NCBI GenBank assembly: GCA_964035015.1
Contig: CAXIUP010000166.1
Span: 32,501 to 96,500 of the forward strand
Source: Corallium rubrum
Lineage: Eukaryota > Cnidaria > Anthozoa > Scleralcyonacea > Coralliidae
Length of the DNA: 64,000 nt
Direction: 5' to 3'
Below, one piece after another: positions 42,685-54,299 of the stretch. Numbering within the stretch: the first letter of the stretch is position 1; each line of letters begins with the position of its first letter. Under the pieces are notes generated by a model. That model was not told the origin of the DNA. It did not search any database and worked only from the letters and a program-made list of their open reading frames with translations. The translations under genes were made by a program, and so were the position numbers.

Positions 42685-44710
42685 TAAAGTTTGTTTTCTC
42701 AAGAATTTTGGAAGTTTCCTAATATTTAGAGCATTATTCCTTTGAGTAAGTGTAGAATGAGTGGTGGACAATTATTAAAGAGTAAAATTTGATATTTGTC
42801 TGTTTTTATGGTCCAAAACGCTTGCCCTCGCTGTATAAAAACACCATCATTCTGAAAAACTTGTATACATATCACTAGGCCTACATACATTTGTAATTAT
42901 TACAGAATGTACTGAACTTTCTTAAAGATCTGCTGTATCTGTATACAGAACTGATACGTATAGCTATTTTTCATTTATTAAATAACATTGTGTTCCATGA
43001 CAGCAGTATTATTAAAAATGTATGTGTGGATTATTTGTAGTTTATTGTTAGTCATTGTTGTTGTGAATATAAGTATATTGTAGTTGTAGTATTTTTTGCT
43101 TAGTATTGCTAATTTGTTATAATTTGTTGTTCGTATTATTTTTCAGTATACAAATATATATTATTCCTTTTGCCAGTGGTCCCATTTCAACTGAGTCAGT
43201 GATATGAGAAGCAAGCTGATGGGTGGGGGGAAGTGTACACTTTCAAAAGTCCCTTGAGGCACATGTCTTCTGATGAAGAGCTTTTTTGTTGCAAAAGGGG
43301 CTCTAACCAAGTGGGGGTGGGGTGGGCGGTGTTGGCATGTGCCGCTGTGTCCAGCCATGAAGTGAATACAATAGTTAGGCATTGGCTGTACACTACAGTC
43401 GACTCTTAAGACATGAAAGGGTTAATAATTCCATCTCACATCCAATTTTTTACAGGAAGTGAAGATATACAGTACAGATGTCAGTGTTGGAATAACTTAC
43501 TTTGGTGGTGTTCAGATTGAGTGCCCAGGCACAAGCACCAGTCTGAACAGGATTTTTACAATGATAAATTGATGGATTCTCTTTTACTAAATAACATTAA
43601 AATAATATGTAGTTTGAAGTTTTGCATGATGTCATGTTATATAATTACATAAGGCAATGCATAATAATTGTGGACATAACTAATAAAATTTTACAGAAGT
43701 ATTATCTCGCATATTATTGATACAATCCAAATGCTGGGTCTCAAAGCCTAATTAAATGCCTGGATGTTATTCATCCCTTTGCCTTTGAGTGCTACTGCAT
43801 GTACATACTAATAAACAGTGAACTATGTCTCTAAAACAGACACCCTTGGACTGGACTTTGTCTGTCTTATAATAGTTCATTCACATGTCTACCTTAATAC
43901 AGTAATTTTTCTGATGCCCTCTCTAAATGTGCCAAAGTTGACGTTTTCTTGGCAGATGGGGGTGGGGGTGGGGTGCATCACTGAAAAATGTTGGACCAAT
44001 GTTAAAATGTTGACAATGCCCCTGATTGAATACCTGTATCAGTATCAATACGGTAGTGCTTTAGAAGTAACCAAGATCAATATTGAGATAAACTATTTTA
44101 ATTTTATTCAAGTTCCTTATTTACATATATGTTGAGGATACAGGAAATACACTTTATTTGATAAAGTTGAAATATTTGAACATTTGACCAGTTATATACC
44201 AAATTTATCAATAGATTTTGGAGGAAATCCAATAAATTATCTCGATTTTGAATTCACCTTAATACAAAGAAAAATACAAGATTGTTATTGAATAATAAAT
44301 TTTAAGCTAGCTTTATTCACAATTTTATAAAGTTTGGGATACAAGTACAGTAAATATAAAGGAAACAAGAGTGTTTTATTAAAAAATTGAACATCCTCCC
44401 CGCAGTCCGCCCCCCCCGGATGATAGTTGTATCTGGTTGAACCAGATAATTGCTACACACAACAATTAGAAGTTTACAGTAATATTGCAGAATGCAAAAC
44501 ATTAAACCACGAAAAATGCATCCATCATAAGGTTAGAATGGGAAGAATTTGAGAGGGAAATCATTAACCACTAACAACAAATAATGTTGATTTCTCACCT
44601 CAAGTTTTTCTCAGCTCCAGTGAGTCGGTATTAACGAATCACACGTTGCACAGCACAACCAAATCCTTCTTTGTTGTAAATATCTAATTTGTTTCTGATT
44701 TGTTCCATTA
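42685..44710. other. Intergenic, nothing recognised
   Basis: Two kilobases of AT-rich sequence. A few G- or C-rich patches (43210-43330, 43960, 44400) and short frames, but no gene, hairpin or known repeat that I can support. Confidence 0.5.
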
Positions 44711-44724
44711 TTTGTAACATAAAA

Positions 44725-44785
44725 TGCGTCGAATTCAGTGGTCGAATCCGCTATCCGTCGAATTCAGTGGTCGAATGAGCTATCT
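44725..44785. repeat. Short tandem duplication
   Basis: CGTCGAATTCAGTGGTCGAA occurs twice within 40 bases, directly left of the Polinton-derived region. Confidence 0.85.
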
Positions 44786-45189
44786 TGAATGCCCATCCGC
44801 CATAACGCCATTCTCACGAATATACGCCAAATAAAGCACAATCTGATCATATTAATTGTCCATGATAACCACGAATTGTTCTCGTATTTTGCTGACCATC
44901 AGATTTATCAATTCTGGATCAACTGTGACGAGTTTTCAAACGTTTTTGCGCATCTAGTCCACCGGGCAGAGTTCATTCCTCGTCTGAGGTCAGAGGTAGA
45001 GTGAGACGCCCACGCAAAAATGAAAGCCAGCTGACCATGATGCTTTGCGCGGCTTGTCCAACCTCCTTTGACCAGTGCCATTGGCGAGGTATTTGAATTT
45101 CGGTGTATTATGCAATACTACGGCGCCCCACCAGTCAGCGGTAATATGTTGTTTTTAACGTTTATGTGGTGTTTTTATTATCAGGTAAA

Positions 45190-46975
45190 ATATCAGTGCG
45201 ACCTTCGGACACCGCTCGAAGACAAGATTCGCGAGATGGTCAGGTCTGATGCTTTGAAGACCCCAATCAGTACGAGGATTTTACCTGCTATCCAAATGAA
45301 TGCAAATAAAGTTCATGCAGAAGTGGCGAAGGTACTTCAGAGCAACGAGAATATCCCTTTGGACCAATCCTTTGTCATTGATGTGGTAGCCGTCAAACAA
45401 CCCATAGGGTCCGGTAAATCTCTTAAAGTATTAGACTATTCTAAGGACACGGTAGTTAAAAAATCAATAATTACAGTTAAGAATAAGGATAATTTATGTT
45501 GTGGGAGGGATTTAGCTGTGGGGCAGGCGTTAGCGGATAATCACCCGAATTAAAACAAATAAAATTAGGTAGAACAATTCAGAAAAAGTTGGCACTTGAT
45601 TTATACAAAAAAACCAATGTCTTGCCTGGTCCTTGTGGCTTTCGGGAAATGTCGAAGTTCCAAGGCGTCTTGACGGGATACCAGATTATTGTTATTGATT
45701 TTGATGCTAGAAATACTAGCATTTATGAAGGCCCTAGGCGTGATAAGAAAATCATTTTGTACAAACATGATGATCACTATAATGTTATAAATCCTAAGAA
45801 ATTCCCAGCTTTCCATGGTCAACGTTTTTATTGTGAAAAATGCAAGTCTTTTTATTCGAATTACCGAACACATCCGTGTATTGATCCATGTCGTACATGC
45901 TTACGCAAAGAATGTCTATGGGTTCCGTCAGAAAAACGTACTTGTACCGAATATTTTAAAATTTGTCGTTCGACCAAATGTTTTGAGGATGACAAAAAGA
46001 TTCGTAAGTCCAAGGGCGTTGATCTTCCGTCAAAATGCGACATTTCGTTTAAATGTCAAACATGTTCAGTTACTGTTGATAGAAAACGACAAGACGATCA
46101 TCGTTTTGGAGAACATAAATGTGATATTTGTAAAATGTTTGTGTTGGCTGACCATTTGTGTTACATGCAGTCTGAACCGCGAAAAACGCCTAACGACAAA
46201 CTAATATTTTACGACTTTGAAACAGACTTTTCGACTGGTGAACATATTGTGAATTTTGCTGTGGCTCAGTACGGTATAAACGGGACTGAATTTATGTTTA
46301 AGGGGTACGATGCGTTGAATAAATTTTGTGAGTTTTTATTTTCGATGGAACACAAAGGTTTTCAGCAATTGCACATAACGCTAAAGGTTTTGACGCGGTT
46401 CTTATTCAGAGATGGTTAATTGAAAATAGACCCACTGCCGACATACACGTAATTCATTCAGGACAAAAGATTATGCAACTTTTTTTAAAAGATTATCAGA
46501 TTCGACTTATTGATTATTTAAACTGGCAACAAATGCCTCTTTCAAAATTTCCTAAGACGTTTGGTTTAGATTTATCCGTTTAGATTTATCCATGTATTCC
46601 AAAGGTGACTTTCCATTTAAATTTAATACTGTTGAAAACCAAGATTATATAGGGCCAATGCCAGATATTGAAGATTATAGCCCGGACACAAAATCAGAAG
46701 AGATTCGAAATGACCTATTACCTGGCATAATAATTTATGTCAAAGTAATTATATTTTTGTAAAAATTTACAAGTACTGTTTTCAAGATGTTACTATTTAC
46801 GTTTATGTTGCATGGGGTTTAGAGACTTATTTTTGAGTGAAACAGGAGCTGATCCTTTTTGTTACTGTACAATTGCAGCTTCTGTTATGGCTGTTTATCG
46901 TTCAAAATATTTAAAGAAAGATACTACAGGTATTGTGCCAAAGAACATGTACTATGAAGGAAATAAGCCTTACGT
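45190..46975 (+). pseudogene. Polinton/Maverick protein-primed DNA polymerase B relic
   Basis: The frames 45190-45553, 45589-46419 and pieces to 46970 correspond to the N-terminal half of Polinton family-B polymerase. It replicates the element from a terminal protein primer. Visible: an N-terminal domain with CCGRDLAVGQALAD, then zinc-binding Cys/His clusters between about 45810 and 46170, then IFYDFET, the exonuclease I motif. A later piece has CMGFRDLF and DPFCYCTIAASVM. Stops, frameshifts and an internal loss near 46590 are present, and the copy ends where inverted capsid sequence begins (about 46985), so the polymerase active-site motifs are missing. Dead relic of a virus-like element. 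Confidence 0.82.
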
Positions 46976-46984
46976 AATCGTAAT

Positions 46985-48225
46985 CGTAAATCACATTCCT
47001 CTCTGAGTCGATTTGAATTATGTTTTCAAATTCTCCATAACGGACAAGGCTAACAGCTTCTGCTGGCGCGGCATAGAACTGAATGTCAACTGACAGATTT
47101 CCTTTTTGGACGAGGTTAAAATGAGGCGATGATTCACACATGTCAGGTGTTAAATCGAATGCATACACTGCGTAGCCTTTGGCAAATTCTTCTCGAGATA
47201 TACCATTACCGGTATTGTAATACATTTTCCCTGTACCAGAAAACTGTGCACAAAATGCTTCAACAAATCTGGCGTTTGCATGGCTTCTCCATTTACTGTT
47301 TTGCCAAGAGAAGACATGTTAAAATGTTGAAGGTTAAATGGGTTTTTCTTAAAATCACCATTACAAGCTGCACTTTCGACTAAACCAAAGACACAATCTT
47401 GGTACAAAACCATTGAATACTTTGTCTTTCTGCAAGGATGGATTTCCTGCTGGAATAGTAAAACTCTTGCACTCAATACGTCGGATGGGGTAAATTGCTG
47501 GACCCTTCTTTAGCGCAACTTCGTGAGCTAATGAAACACTTGGGTTGACTTTCACCTTGCGAAATTTTAGGTAAGCATCAACCAGCTTCACTCTGAAATC
47601 AATATCGTCCACGGACGACATCAGACAGAACTCATTGTTAGTACGATTCATGACAACTTTCAGATCGACATAGCTTAGTAAGAGACGCTCAGAGAAAAAT
47701 ACATCACGTAATATAGGACCGGCCATCTCGACAATTCCACTTGTCTTGCTAAACTCGTATCTTGCGTTAAGTCCTTGATTGGCTGCAGCGCCTGCTAGGG
47801 TTGGATCTGCTATGTCCATTTCCCCAGCTGTATCTTTGTAAAAGAGAGATGCTGTAAGTTGCGATTGCTTTGCTGATGGTCCATAGTTCAAAAGTGTCTC
47901 GAGATAAGAACGGTAAGCATAAGTTCCAGTAGCTTGAGTGACTTGCTTTTCTTTCAAAAATGCATCCACTTGTTTGAACAAGCTATGCATAAAATTGTTG
48001 ACAGGTCCAACTTTCATACTGATCTGCATCTAGATCTGCGCCATCTGCTTTTGTCGCTTTAGCTCTAACCACCAATTCACCAAAATTGTTTTAGACAAAT
48101 CGAAATAATCTTCGGTGCCGGGAGAGAGGATCGACGTGATGGGACCATTATCTGATACACTTGAAACAGGTTGATGATCTATCCAATGCCCTTTCTCCAG
48201 GCTAACTTGTGTTGGAGGTACTGAA
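46985..48225 (-). pseudogene. Polinton major capsid protein relic
   Basis: Three or four overlapping minus-strand frames (from about 48225 to 46990) line up with the double jelly-roll major capsid protein of Polintons, the family often annotated in animals as F54H12.2-like. Marks: VSDNGPITSI near the N-terminus, VGPVNNFMHSLF, YLETLLNYGPSAKQSQL, FYKDTAGEMD, and at the C-terminus GYAVYAFDLTPDMCE. At least three frameshifts break the gene. It lies antisense to the polymerase piece, which it touches at about 46985. Confidence 0.82.
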
Positions 48226-48269
48226 AATAGATCAAGTTTACTTTATGTGCACCACGTCGATTTTGAATG

Positions 48270-48736
48270 TACGAAATCTATAACTATCCAAATATGTCTT
48301 CTACGTGAGCTGTTTTGCGTTTCTTGACTTGTCTGCTTCTGACAGTAGGAGATGAAGTCTTTCTTTTTTTACCTCTTTTCTTAACACTTAAACGCTTTCC
48401 ATGGTTTGACCAAAAGTCTGAAGCTTATTAACAGCTTTTTTCTTTACAACATTTGCTGCTTAGTTCAATCGCGATTTTGCTGACTCTTTCACGTTTTTAC
48501 CAGTAAGGACATCTCCTAACAAATTTGCACCTGTATTCCACACGATATTTCCCAAGGTCTGCACCAGTTTTGACGAGAGGCATAACTGCCCTGGCTACAC
48601 TGCGAAAGAGTCGTCCTAAACCATACCCCATTTGTCCATGTCCCATCTGCCATGGACCACCAATAAAAACAGGCATCCCACTTCGATGTTGTTGTTGATC
48701 CAAATAATAACGTGCGTACCGATTAGTACGATTCAT
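48270..48736 (-). pseudogene. Polinton small basic virion protein (adenovirus pVI/pX-like) relic
   Basis: The frame starting at 48736 has a Gly-rich stretch (GHGQMGYGLGRLFRSVARAV then MPLVKTGA), typical of the small membrane-active or core protein encoded between the capsid genes of Polintons. A frameshift follows. Basic pieces such as VKKRGKKRKTSSP near 48360 make up a likely tail. Placement between the major and minor capsid genes supports the call. Confidence 0.6.
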
Positions 48737-48738
48737 TT

Positions 48739-49296
48739 TTACATAAAATAGGATGAGTTTTGCAGTCTAAAGTGAAGTGTCGTCAACACCTTACCACGTT
48801 CAAATGGCATAGCGAGACCAGTGTCATCTCTTAAAAGTATCACAATGTCTTCAAATGTTTTTGTTTGAACTGGTACGTACTGTATATTATTGCAGGTTCT
48901 TGTAATCACTTCCCTCAATTTTCCTTCGACAGGTACTGATCTCAATAGTTTTGCATTGGTATCTCCAACTACTTGTGGTTGCACGATATCACAGTACACA
49001 TAAATGGAATTCATGGCACCATTAATGTCACTGACAGAAGGACTCGCCATCGTCTTGACAATCTTCACTTCCTTTCCACCATTTTTTAAGCGAACTGTCA
49101 CTTTTTCAGTTCGAATATCAAACGTCATTGAACTATTCCCTTTTGTGTCTTTTGACAAGGCTTTGTTTACAGATTTAATAAAATCTGTCATGGAATTATA
49201 AAACCCATAGTCCACAAAAGTAACCATAAAAATAACACCATCATCACTGTAGTCATTGCCAGAAATTTGGGACAAGATGGTGTCGCGCGTGCGCAT
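48739..49296 (-). CDS. Polinton minor capsid (penton) protein, open frame
   Basis: A 185-codon frame with FEDIVILLRDDTGLAMPFE and GKVLTTLHFRLQNSSYF near the end, a typical close of the single jelly-roll penton protein of Polintons. The middle part has IYVYCDIVQPQVVGDTNAKL. The stop at 48739 is followed within three bases by the start of the next capsid-region gene, as in compact Polinton gene clusters. This is the only Polinton ORF here without a visible break, though its neighbours are dead. Confidence 0.7.
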   Translation of the reverse strand: MRTRDTILSQISGNDYSDDGVIFMVTFVDYGFYNSMTDFIKSVNKALSKDTKGNSSMTFDIRTEKVTVRLKNGGKEVKIVKTMASPSVSDINGAMNSIYVYCDIVQPQVVGDTNAKLLRSVPVEGKLREVITRTCNNIQYVPVQTKTFEDIVILLRDDTGLAMPFERGKVLTTLHFRLQNSSYFM

Positions 49297-50255
49297 TAAT
49301 GACCATAATAATGGAGATTCTCAACAGTAAATAATAAGGAGAGCAGACAATAATTCAAATTTTGCTTAAACGCTGATAAATTTCTTCTTTCTCCAGATCC
49401 ATCTGACTTCAGCATGGACTAAGCAACAGTTGTAACTAAAAAACGTTTTCTTAGCTCGACGACAAAGTACTTCCCTAGCTCGTCTTATTTTTGCACTAAA
49501 AGCGCCACTATCCATAGTGTTAGCCATAGTAATCTTTGTAAACAGGTGCTAGAAATTGGCCAAATTAACCAACAACGTTATGGGCGATGCGAAGTCTCCA
49601 GATCCCAATGCATTCGACACGAGTCAGTCTACTTCCTGAGCACATAATGATCCTGATTTGTGCCTAGCATAGTACTTCCAAAAGCGTTTGAACTTGCTTG
49701 ATTTCACAGTTCTTATAGCCGTTTATAGGTTGTTTACATATACATACATGCACGATTTTGTCATATTCTAAAGAAGTCAATGACCTGTATAATGAGAATA
49801 CGCTAGCGTACAATAGAATCAAACGCATTAGAATACATAATTATCATTATTAGGCGACAGAGAGCAGCGGTTCAAATGACCAAAATTTCTGGTGATGTAC
49901 AAGTGGTTTTCACACGCTGGGGGTTACCACGTGTGGGGATAAGTCATCGAGTATAGACCGACTTCCCAGTTACCGTTAAGATCAACTGTCTGAGGTAGGT
50001 AATTTCACTCGATAACTGGTTGTAGTGTTATTGTGAAATGTAAAGAGAGATGCACTGCTAGGAAGCGTCAGGTAAAAATGTGTTCCGTTCATCATGATCC
50101 TACAAGGGATAATAAAAGAACACGACACATTCAAATGTTTAAAAACGATTTATTTGAGAAGCAGTAACCCATGAATTAAATTTGTTAGGATAACCTAGCC
50201 ACTTTACAAACTATTGTACATTTCTTCCTTTTCCTCGTTTCTTTAGAATCTTCTC
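49297..50255. other. Polinton-derived spacer; ATPase and protease not found
   Basis: Sequence between capsid and integrase pieces. A short minus frame from about 49528 (ANTMDSGAFSAKIRRAREVL) may be a small virion ORF. I find neither the packaging ATPase nor the maturation protease expected in a whole Polinton. Confidence 0.4.
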
Positions 50256-50259
50256 TATT

Positions 50260-51065
50260 TCATAAGTATCCTGCTATGTTTGATAACTTTCTGAAGTTCT
50301 TTCTCGTAGGATGTTCCTTTGAGTTCTTCTCCATCAAAATCTTTAATCTTGTAGACGGGTTCGTCGCGGTATTGTCTTGCTTATTGTGAATATCTCTTGA
50401 AAAATTAGGCAAATATCCCTTTTCAAATTTGCGTTTAATCTTACTAATTCTTACTTGATCACCTATCTTAAACTTGTAGTGTACAGATTGCAAGTCATCT
50501 ATGTCACTGTCGTACAATGTATGCCATACTTTATTTTCGATTGCATTATTTACAAGAGCAGGTTTTGTTTTTATACTGCGATGAACTGTATGATTATAAG
50601 CATAAACTAAGTCAGGCAACATGTCAATGTATCTCATGGTTTTCTTCGCCGTGAAGTAACGCCACATTTTGGTTTTAATGTACGAATTAATCGTTCAACG
50701 ATTGAAGCCTTTGTCTCGTTAAACGTATTATACAAATGAATCTCTTCATTGTTCATCAGCGTTTTAAAATGTTTGTTGAAGAACTCCGTTCCCCGCTCAG
50801 TTAAAATTTTCTCTGGCTTTCTCCCCGACGACAACATTACTTTAAAAGCGTCGACAAGGGCAAGACCTGTTTTGACCTGAGAGGAACCACCCATGCGTAC
50901 TTGGAAAGTACGTCGATACATACAAGCAAATAACGATATCCGTCGTTAAATTTTTGCATTGACTGCATGTCTGCTAAATCCATTTGCCATTGTTCATCAA
51001 TACCTCCAACTAAAACACGGTTTCTCTTAAAGTTGCGTCGAACCAGTTTGTGTAAGGTGTATGCA
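50260..51065 (-). pseudogene. Polinton retroviral-type integrase relic
   Basis: Minus-strand frames show an rve integrase core: EQWQMDLADMQ (first Asp), KTGLALVDAFKV, then ERGTEFFN where the family has an Asp before the xGTE motif (here Glu), and ETKASIVERLIRTLK (third acid). A frameshift near 50905 and another near 50650 divide it. The end at 50290-50500 has KFKIGDQVRISKIKRKFEKG, the chromo/SH3-like tail used to bind DNA. The start is lost at 51066, where a tRNA-like palindrome begins. Confidence 0.8.
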
Positions 51066-51068
51066 TCC

Positions 51069-51327
51069 TAATAATTGTTAGTTGTTTGCTGTACAAGCTG
51101 TGTTAGTAATACTCAGAAAAACTCTGAGCTCTGAGCGGGAATCGAACCCACAACCTTCTGAAACCTTAATTAACCTTGCTCCCGCTATCTGAGTTCTGGT
51201 GGCTCAATGGTTAGAGCGTCTGGTTAGTATTCAGAAGGTTGTGGGTTCGATTCCCGCTCAGAGCTCAGAGTTTTTCTGAGTATTACTAACTAACACAGCT
51301 TGTACAGCAAACAACTAACAATTATTA
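51069..51327. mobile_element. Palindromic tRNA-like foldback element, copy 2
   Basis: TAATAATTGTTAGTTG at 51069 mirrors CAACTAACAATTATTA ending at 51327; the arms are about 95-105 bases. The right half holds a complete tRNA-like cloverleaf (51193-51264) and the left half the inverted 3' part of one. Same plan and similar edges (TGTACAAGCTGT) as copy 1 at 11986-12252, but different anticodon and inner bases. A third fragment of the right half recurs at 51484-51540. It truncates the integrase relic. Confidence 0.82.
51193..51264 (+). tRNA. tRNA-like sequence (anticodon AGT, Thr-like), element-borne
   Basis: All four stems pair. Acceptor GTTCTGG/TCAGAGC (7 pairs with wobbles), T8 G9, D stem GCTC/GAGC (4), anticodon stem TCTGG/TCAGA (5 with one GT), loop TTAGTAT (T33, anticodon AGT), variable AGGTT, T stem GTGGG/CCCGC, loop TTCGATT. 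A box TGGCTCAATGG and B box GGTTCGATTCC are intact. It could be transcribed by RNA polymerase III, but it sits in a mobile palindrome, so I treat it as tRNA-derived. No CCA is encoded. Confidence 0.6.
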
Positions 51328-52030
51328 CTAACATCAAGCTGCAATTTCTGAAACTAACTAACAGTGTTTAACTGGAAACTTACTGTTACAACGCGACTTG
51401 TAGACCAACAAGTACTTGTAACCGAGCAGTTGGAATTCGTTCCTAGAGGACTGGGCACAGTCTAAGGTATAAGTACCTTATTTAACCTTGCTCCCGCTAT
51501 CTGAGTTCTGGTGGCTCAATGGTTAGAGCGTCTGGCTACTCTACTGACGGTCTTCCACTGTCCCAGTCTGATAGTTTGTCGTCCGGCTTTCTTGTTTTGA
51601 CGACGTGACGGGAAAATAGATGGGCGAATTGAAGATGGAAAACGCCTGACAACTGATGAGTTTCTCGTCTGCCATTAGCACTTGGTTGATAAAGACACTC
51701 TAAGAAGAACTCGGTACGCCTCGCTTATTTACGATTTTCTCGTGATCTTCAGCGATTCTTTATAGAGCTGGCGACTTCATAAAACGAAATGTTTGTAGAT
51801 TTCCATGACTATGTGTATTAACAGTCTTGTTTAATTTATTGCTAAGTGTTCGTGCCGTACGCCGGCTAGCCTGATTATCAGACGGAATGGTGTTCGCTCA
51901 CTCCACCTCCCCATCTGATGGGCTTCACGGGGTTTCATGTTCTGTGACGTATATCCTTTAACCAATCAGAGCGAAGGTTTTAGTTTTTGAGAACTAATTA
52001 TGTATGCAATGCCCGAAAAGTGAAACAAAT
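51328..52030. promoter_or_regulatory. Spacer and candidate promoter of the helicase gene
   Basis: A 57-base fragment at 51484-51540 repeats the start of the tRNA-like element. From about 51840 to 52030 the sequence has AACCAATCAGAGCG (an inverted-CCAAT-like box) 70 bases before the helicase ATG. No TATA box stands out. Confidence 0.35.
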
Positions 52031-53157
52031 ATGGCGGATGTAAGGGTTGAAGTCCTTGAGGAAGTCCTGAAAAAAGCGTGCCGTACATATGGTATTGAAA
52101 ATCTTTTTGTTGAGCAGAAAAAAGCCTTATCAGCTTTTGTTTCAGGAAAAGATGTATTTGTCAATTTACCTACAGGATTTGGCAAATCTTTGATCTTTCA
52201 AATGGCTCCGTTTGTCCACGCTGAACTCGCTAAATTCTATCCGAAGGGAGGGTTTTCGCAAAATCCCATCGTGATTGTTATTTGTCCTTTACTCAACCTA
52301 ATGGAGGACCAGAAGCAATACTTGAAGAAATTGGGGATAGCAGCTGCATCTATAGGAGAAAATGAGGTCGAGAACTTGAGAGTTGAAAGGGGAGAATGCA
52401 GTCTCGTCTACACATCACCCGAATCATTGTTGGCAAATAGCAGGTGGAGAAACATGTTGTCCTCTGACATCTATAAGAATAATCTGGTAGGAATCGTTGT
52501 TGATGAAGCTCATTGTATTAGCCATTGGTAAGTATTCTAACTTTGCAATATTATATTGAAACAAAAGCTATTAAGTGTTTGTGACATTCTCATTTTAATT
52601 TGATATCGAAATAATGTAATATTAAACATCATATATAATATAAATAATTAAATATATTAAAATACATGGTACACTTAAGAACTATTGCATTGCTCCGGTA
52701 ACTCACTGCCAAAGCCCATGACTTGTTGACATTTGATTTAAGTAGGTTTATCATAATGTATATATAAGTATTTATTGGAGTTTGAAATGAACATTGCACT
52801 TTTATAGGGGGACCTCAAAAAGTCAAACTGCTGTGGCTTTCCGTCGATGGTTTTTCAAACTAAGTGAACTACGATCCTTAGTAACAAAGAATACCGTGTT
52901 CATGGCTGTAACAGCAACAGCCACTCAAAAGACCAGGTACATTATTTGTAATGTTCTTCGACTTCAAGATTTTGTTGATATTTTCCAGAGCCCAAATAAG
53001 GCCAATATAACATTTGCTGTACAATATATGAACAAGCAGATTCCATTGATAGACCATTTTAAGTGGTTGATGTTAGAATTAAAGAATGAAAAAGCTTCTA
53101 CAGGGAGAACAATTATCTACTGCCAGACAATCAAGCAGTGCTCACAATTGTATTCTC
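52031..53157 (+). pseudogene. RecQ-like SF2 helicase, N-terminal exons, truncated
   Basis: Exon 1 is 52031-52527 (start MADVRVEVLEEVL in good context). It has VNLPTGFGKSLIFQ (motif I), IVICPLLNLMEDQ (Ia), SLVYTSPESLL (Ib) and VVDEAHCISHW (motif II, DEAH). The donor TTG|GTAAGT joins exon 2 from 52808 in phase, giving GTSKSQTAVAFRRWF, then VFMAVTATAT (motif III) and TIIYCQTIKQCSQLYSL (start of the second RecA domain). RecQ family helicases unwind DNA 3' to 5'. At about 53157 the frame runs into a repeated unit, and the rest of the helicase is absent. Close, high-copy RecQ-like genes in cnidarians are often transposon-borne, e.g. in helicase-carrying Academ elements, so this may be element DNA, not a host repair gene. 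Confidence 0.8.
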
Positions 53158-53946
53158 TTTATGTCTTCCACGGTCTCTCTCTGTGACTAATATTAGCACT
53201 GCATTAACTGAGCTCTGTTTACTGGGCAACCCACAAGGAAAATGAAATACACCAATTGGGATAAATTGGCTATGGTCCCCTTGGACCACAGCCGCGTTTA
53301 TTAAGAAGTCATAATTAAATTAAATAATTATTTTCCAATAATTCAAACTGATGATTGAGCCCAGTGGAGGTGAGGGCAATAAAACGCCAGATAGGCAAAG
53401 AATAATACAGAATCTATTACACAACAAAGCAGAAAGGTGGTCAGCTAAAGGGGAGGCGGATGGGCAAATTGAAATCGTTCGTCTATACCTGTCTTTGCGA
53501 AGAGCAGCGATTACTGAGACTGCACTCTTGAATGTGATACCTATATAACAGCTTAAGCCCTATAGGAGGTAGCTGTAATTAGATCTTTACCATTCGTAAG
53601 GATAGACCACCTCTTTGCCTTAGGTCATGTTAATTTTGCGTTATTAACATTTTCAATTACAATATAAACCGGACAGATGGAAGACATAAAAATCCTATTC
53701 GCTTGCAAATATTTCCTTTATGTCTTCCACCGTCTCTCTCTGTGACTAATATCAGCACTGCATTAACTGAGCTCTGTTTACTGGGCAACCCACAAGGAAA
53801 ATGAAATACACCAATTGGGATAAATTGGCTATGGTCCCCTTGGACCACAGCCGCGTTTATTAAGAAGTCATAATTAAATTATATAATTATTTTCCATAAT
53901 TCAAACTGATGATTGAGCCCAGTGAAGGCGAGGGCAATAAAACGCC
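53155..53946. mobile_element. Element with ~230-bp direct terminal repeats
   Basis: The segment 53155-53388 recurs, nearly identical, at 53716-53945 (both start CTTTATGTCTTCCAC and end GGGCAATAAAACGCCA). About 330 bases lie between. It looks like a small element with long direct repeats, such as a TRIM-like LTR unit or a tandem Penelope-type partial copy. The repeats do not start TG and end CA. It truncates the helicase. Confidence 0.65.
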
Positions 53947-54299
53947 AAAGGATCATGCAATAATGATACCGCCCCAACCCAGGCAAATGCAGTGCTGATA
54001 AGATACACCGTGACACAGGCTGTCTAAATTGTCCAGTAGTCACAATAGCGTCTAGCGCTTATAATACAAAACTTTCAAAATATCTCTCCAGTGTAATCAA
54101 GATTTCTGGCGCTACTCAGCCTTGTAAAGCATTTCCCCTGATACAGAGACATGAGGTTGTTAGCGCAATTCGCGTTGCACTAATGAATATATCTTCGTGC
54201 GATGAATTTTTTGAGGAAATCACAGTAACCCTATACGTCTTTGAATTTTAGTGATTTTTTGGGTTCTTCAATAGACTATATATTGTGATTTTGTATTGA
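53947..54299. other. Non-coding spacer / possible LINE 5' leader
   Basis: No recognisable gene. It may include the 5' untranslated region of the following LINE. Confidence 0.4.

Noticed and set aside
43161-43393. Minus-strand frames with His/Pro-rich content near 43.2-43.4 kb
   Set aside because: Short, overlapping in two phases, no motif and no splice context.
52031-53157. Host RecQ helicase repair gene (BLM/WRN/RECQL)
   Set aside because: Truncated, no helicase C-terminal domains, and a similar fragment is found in a foldback element; transposon origin is as likely, so no gene symbol is given.
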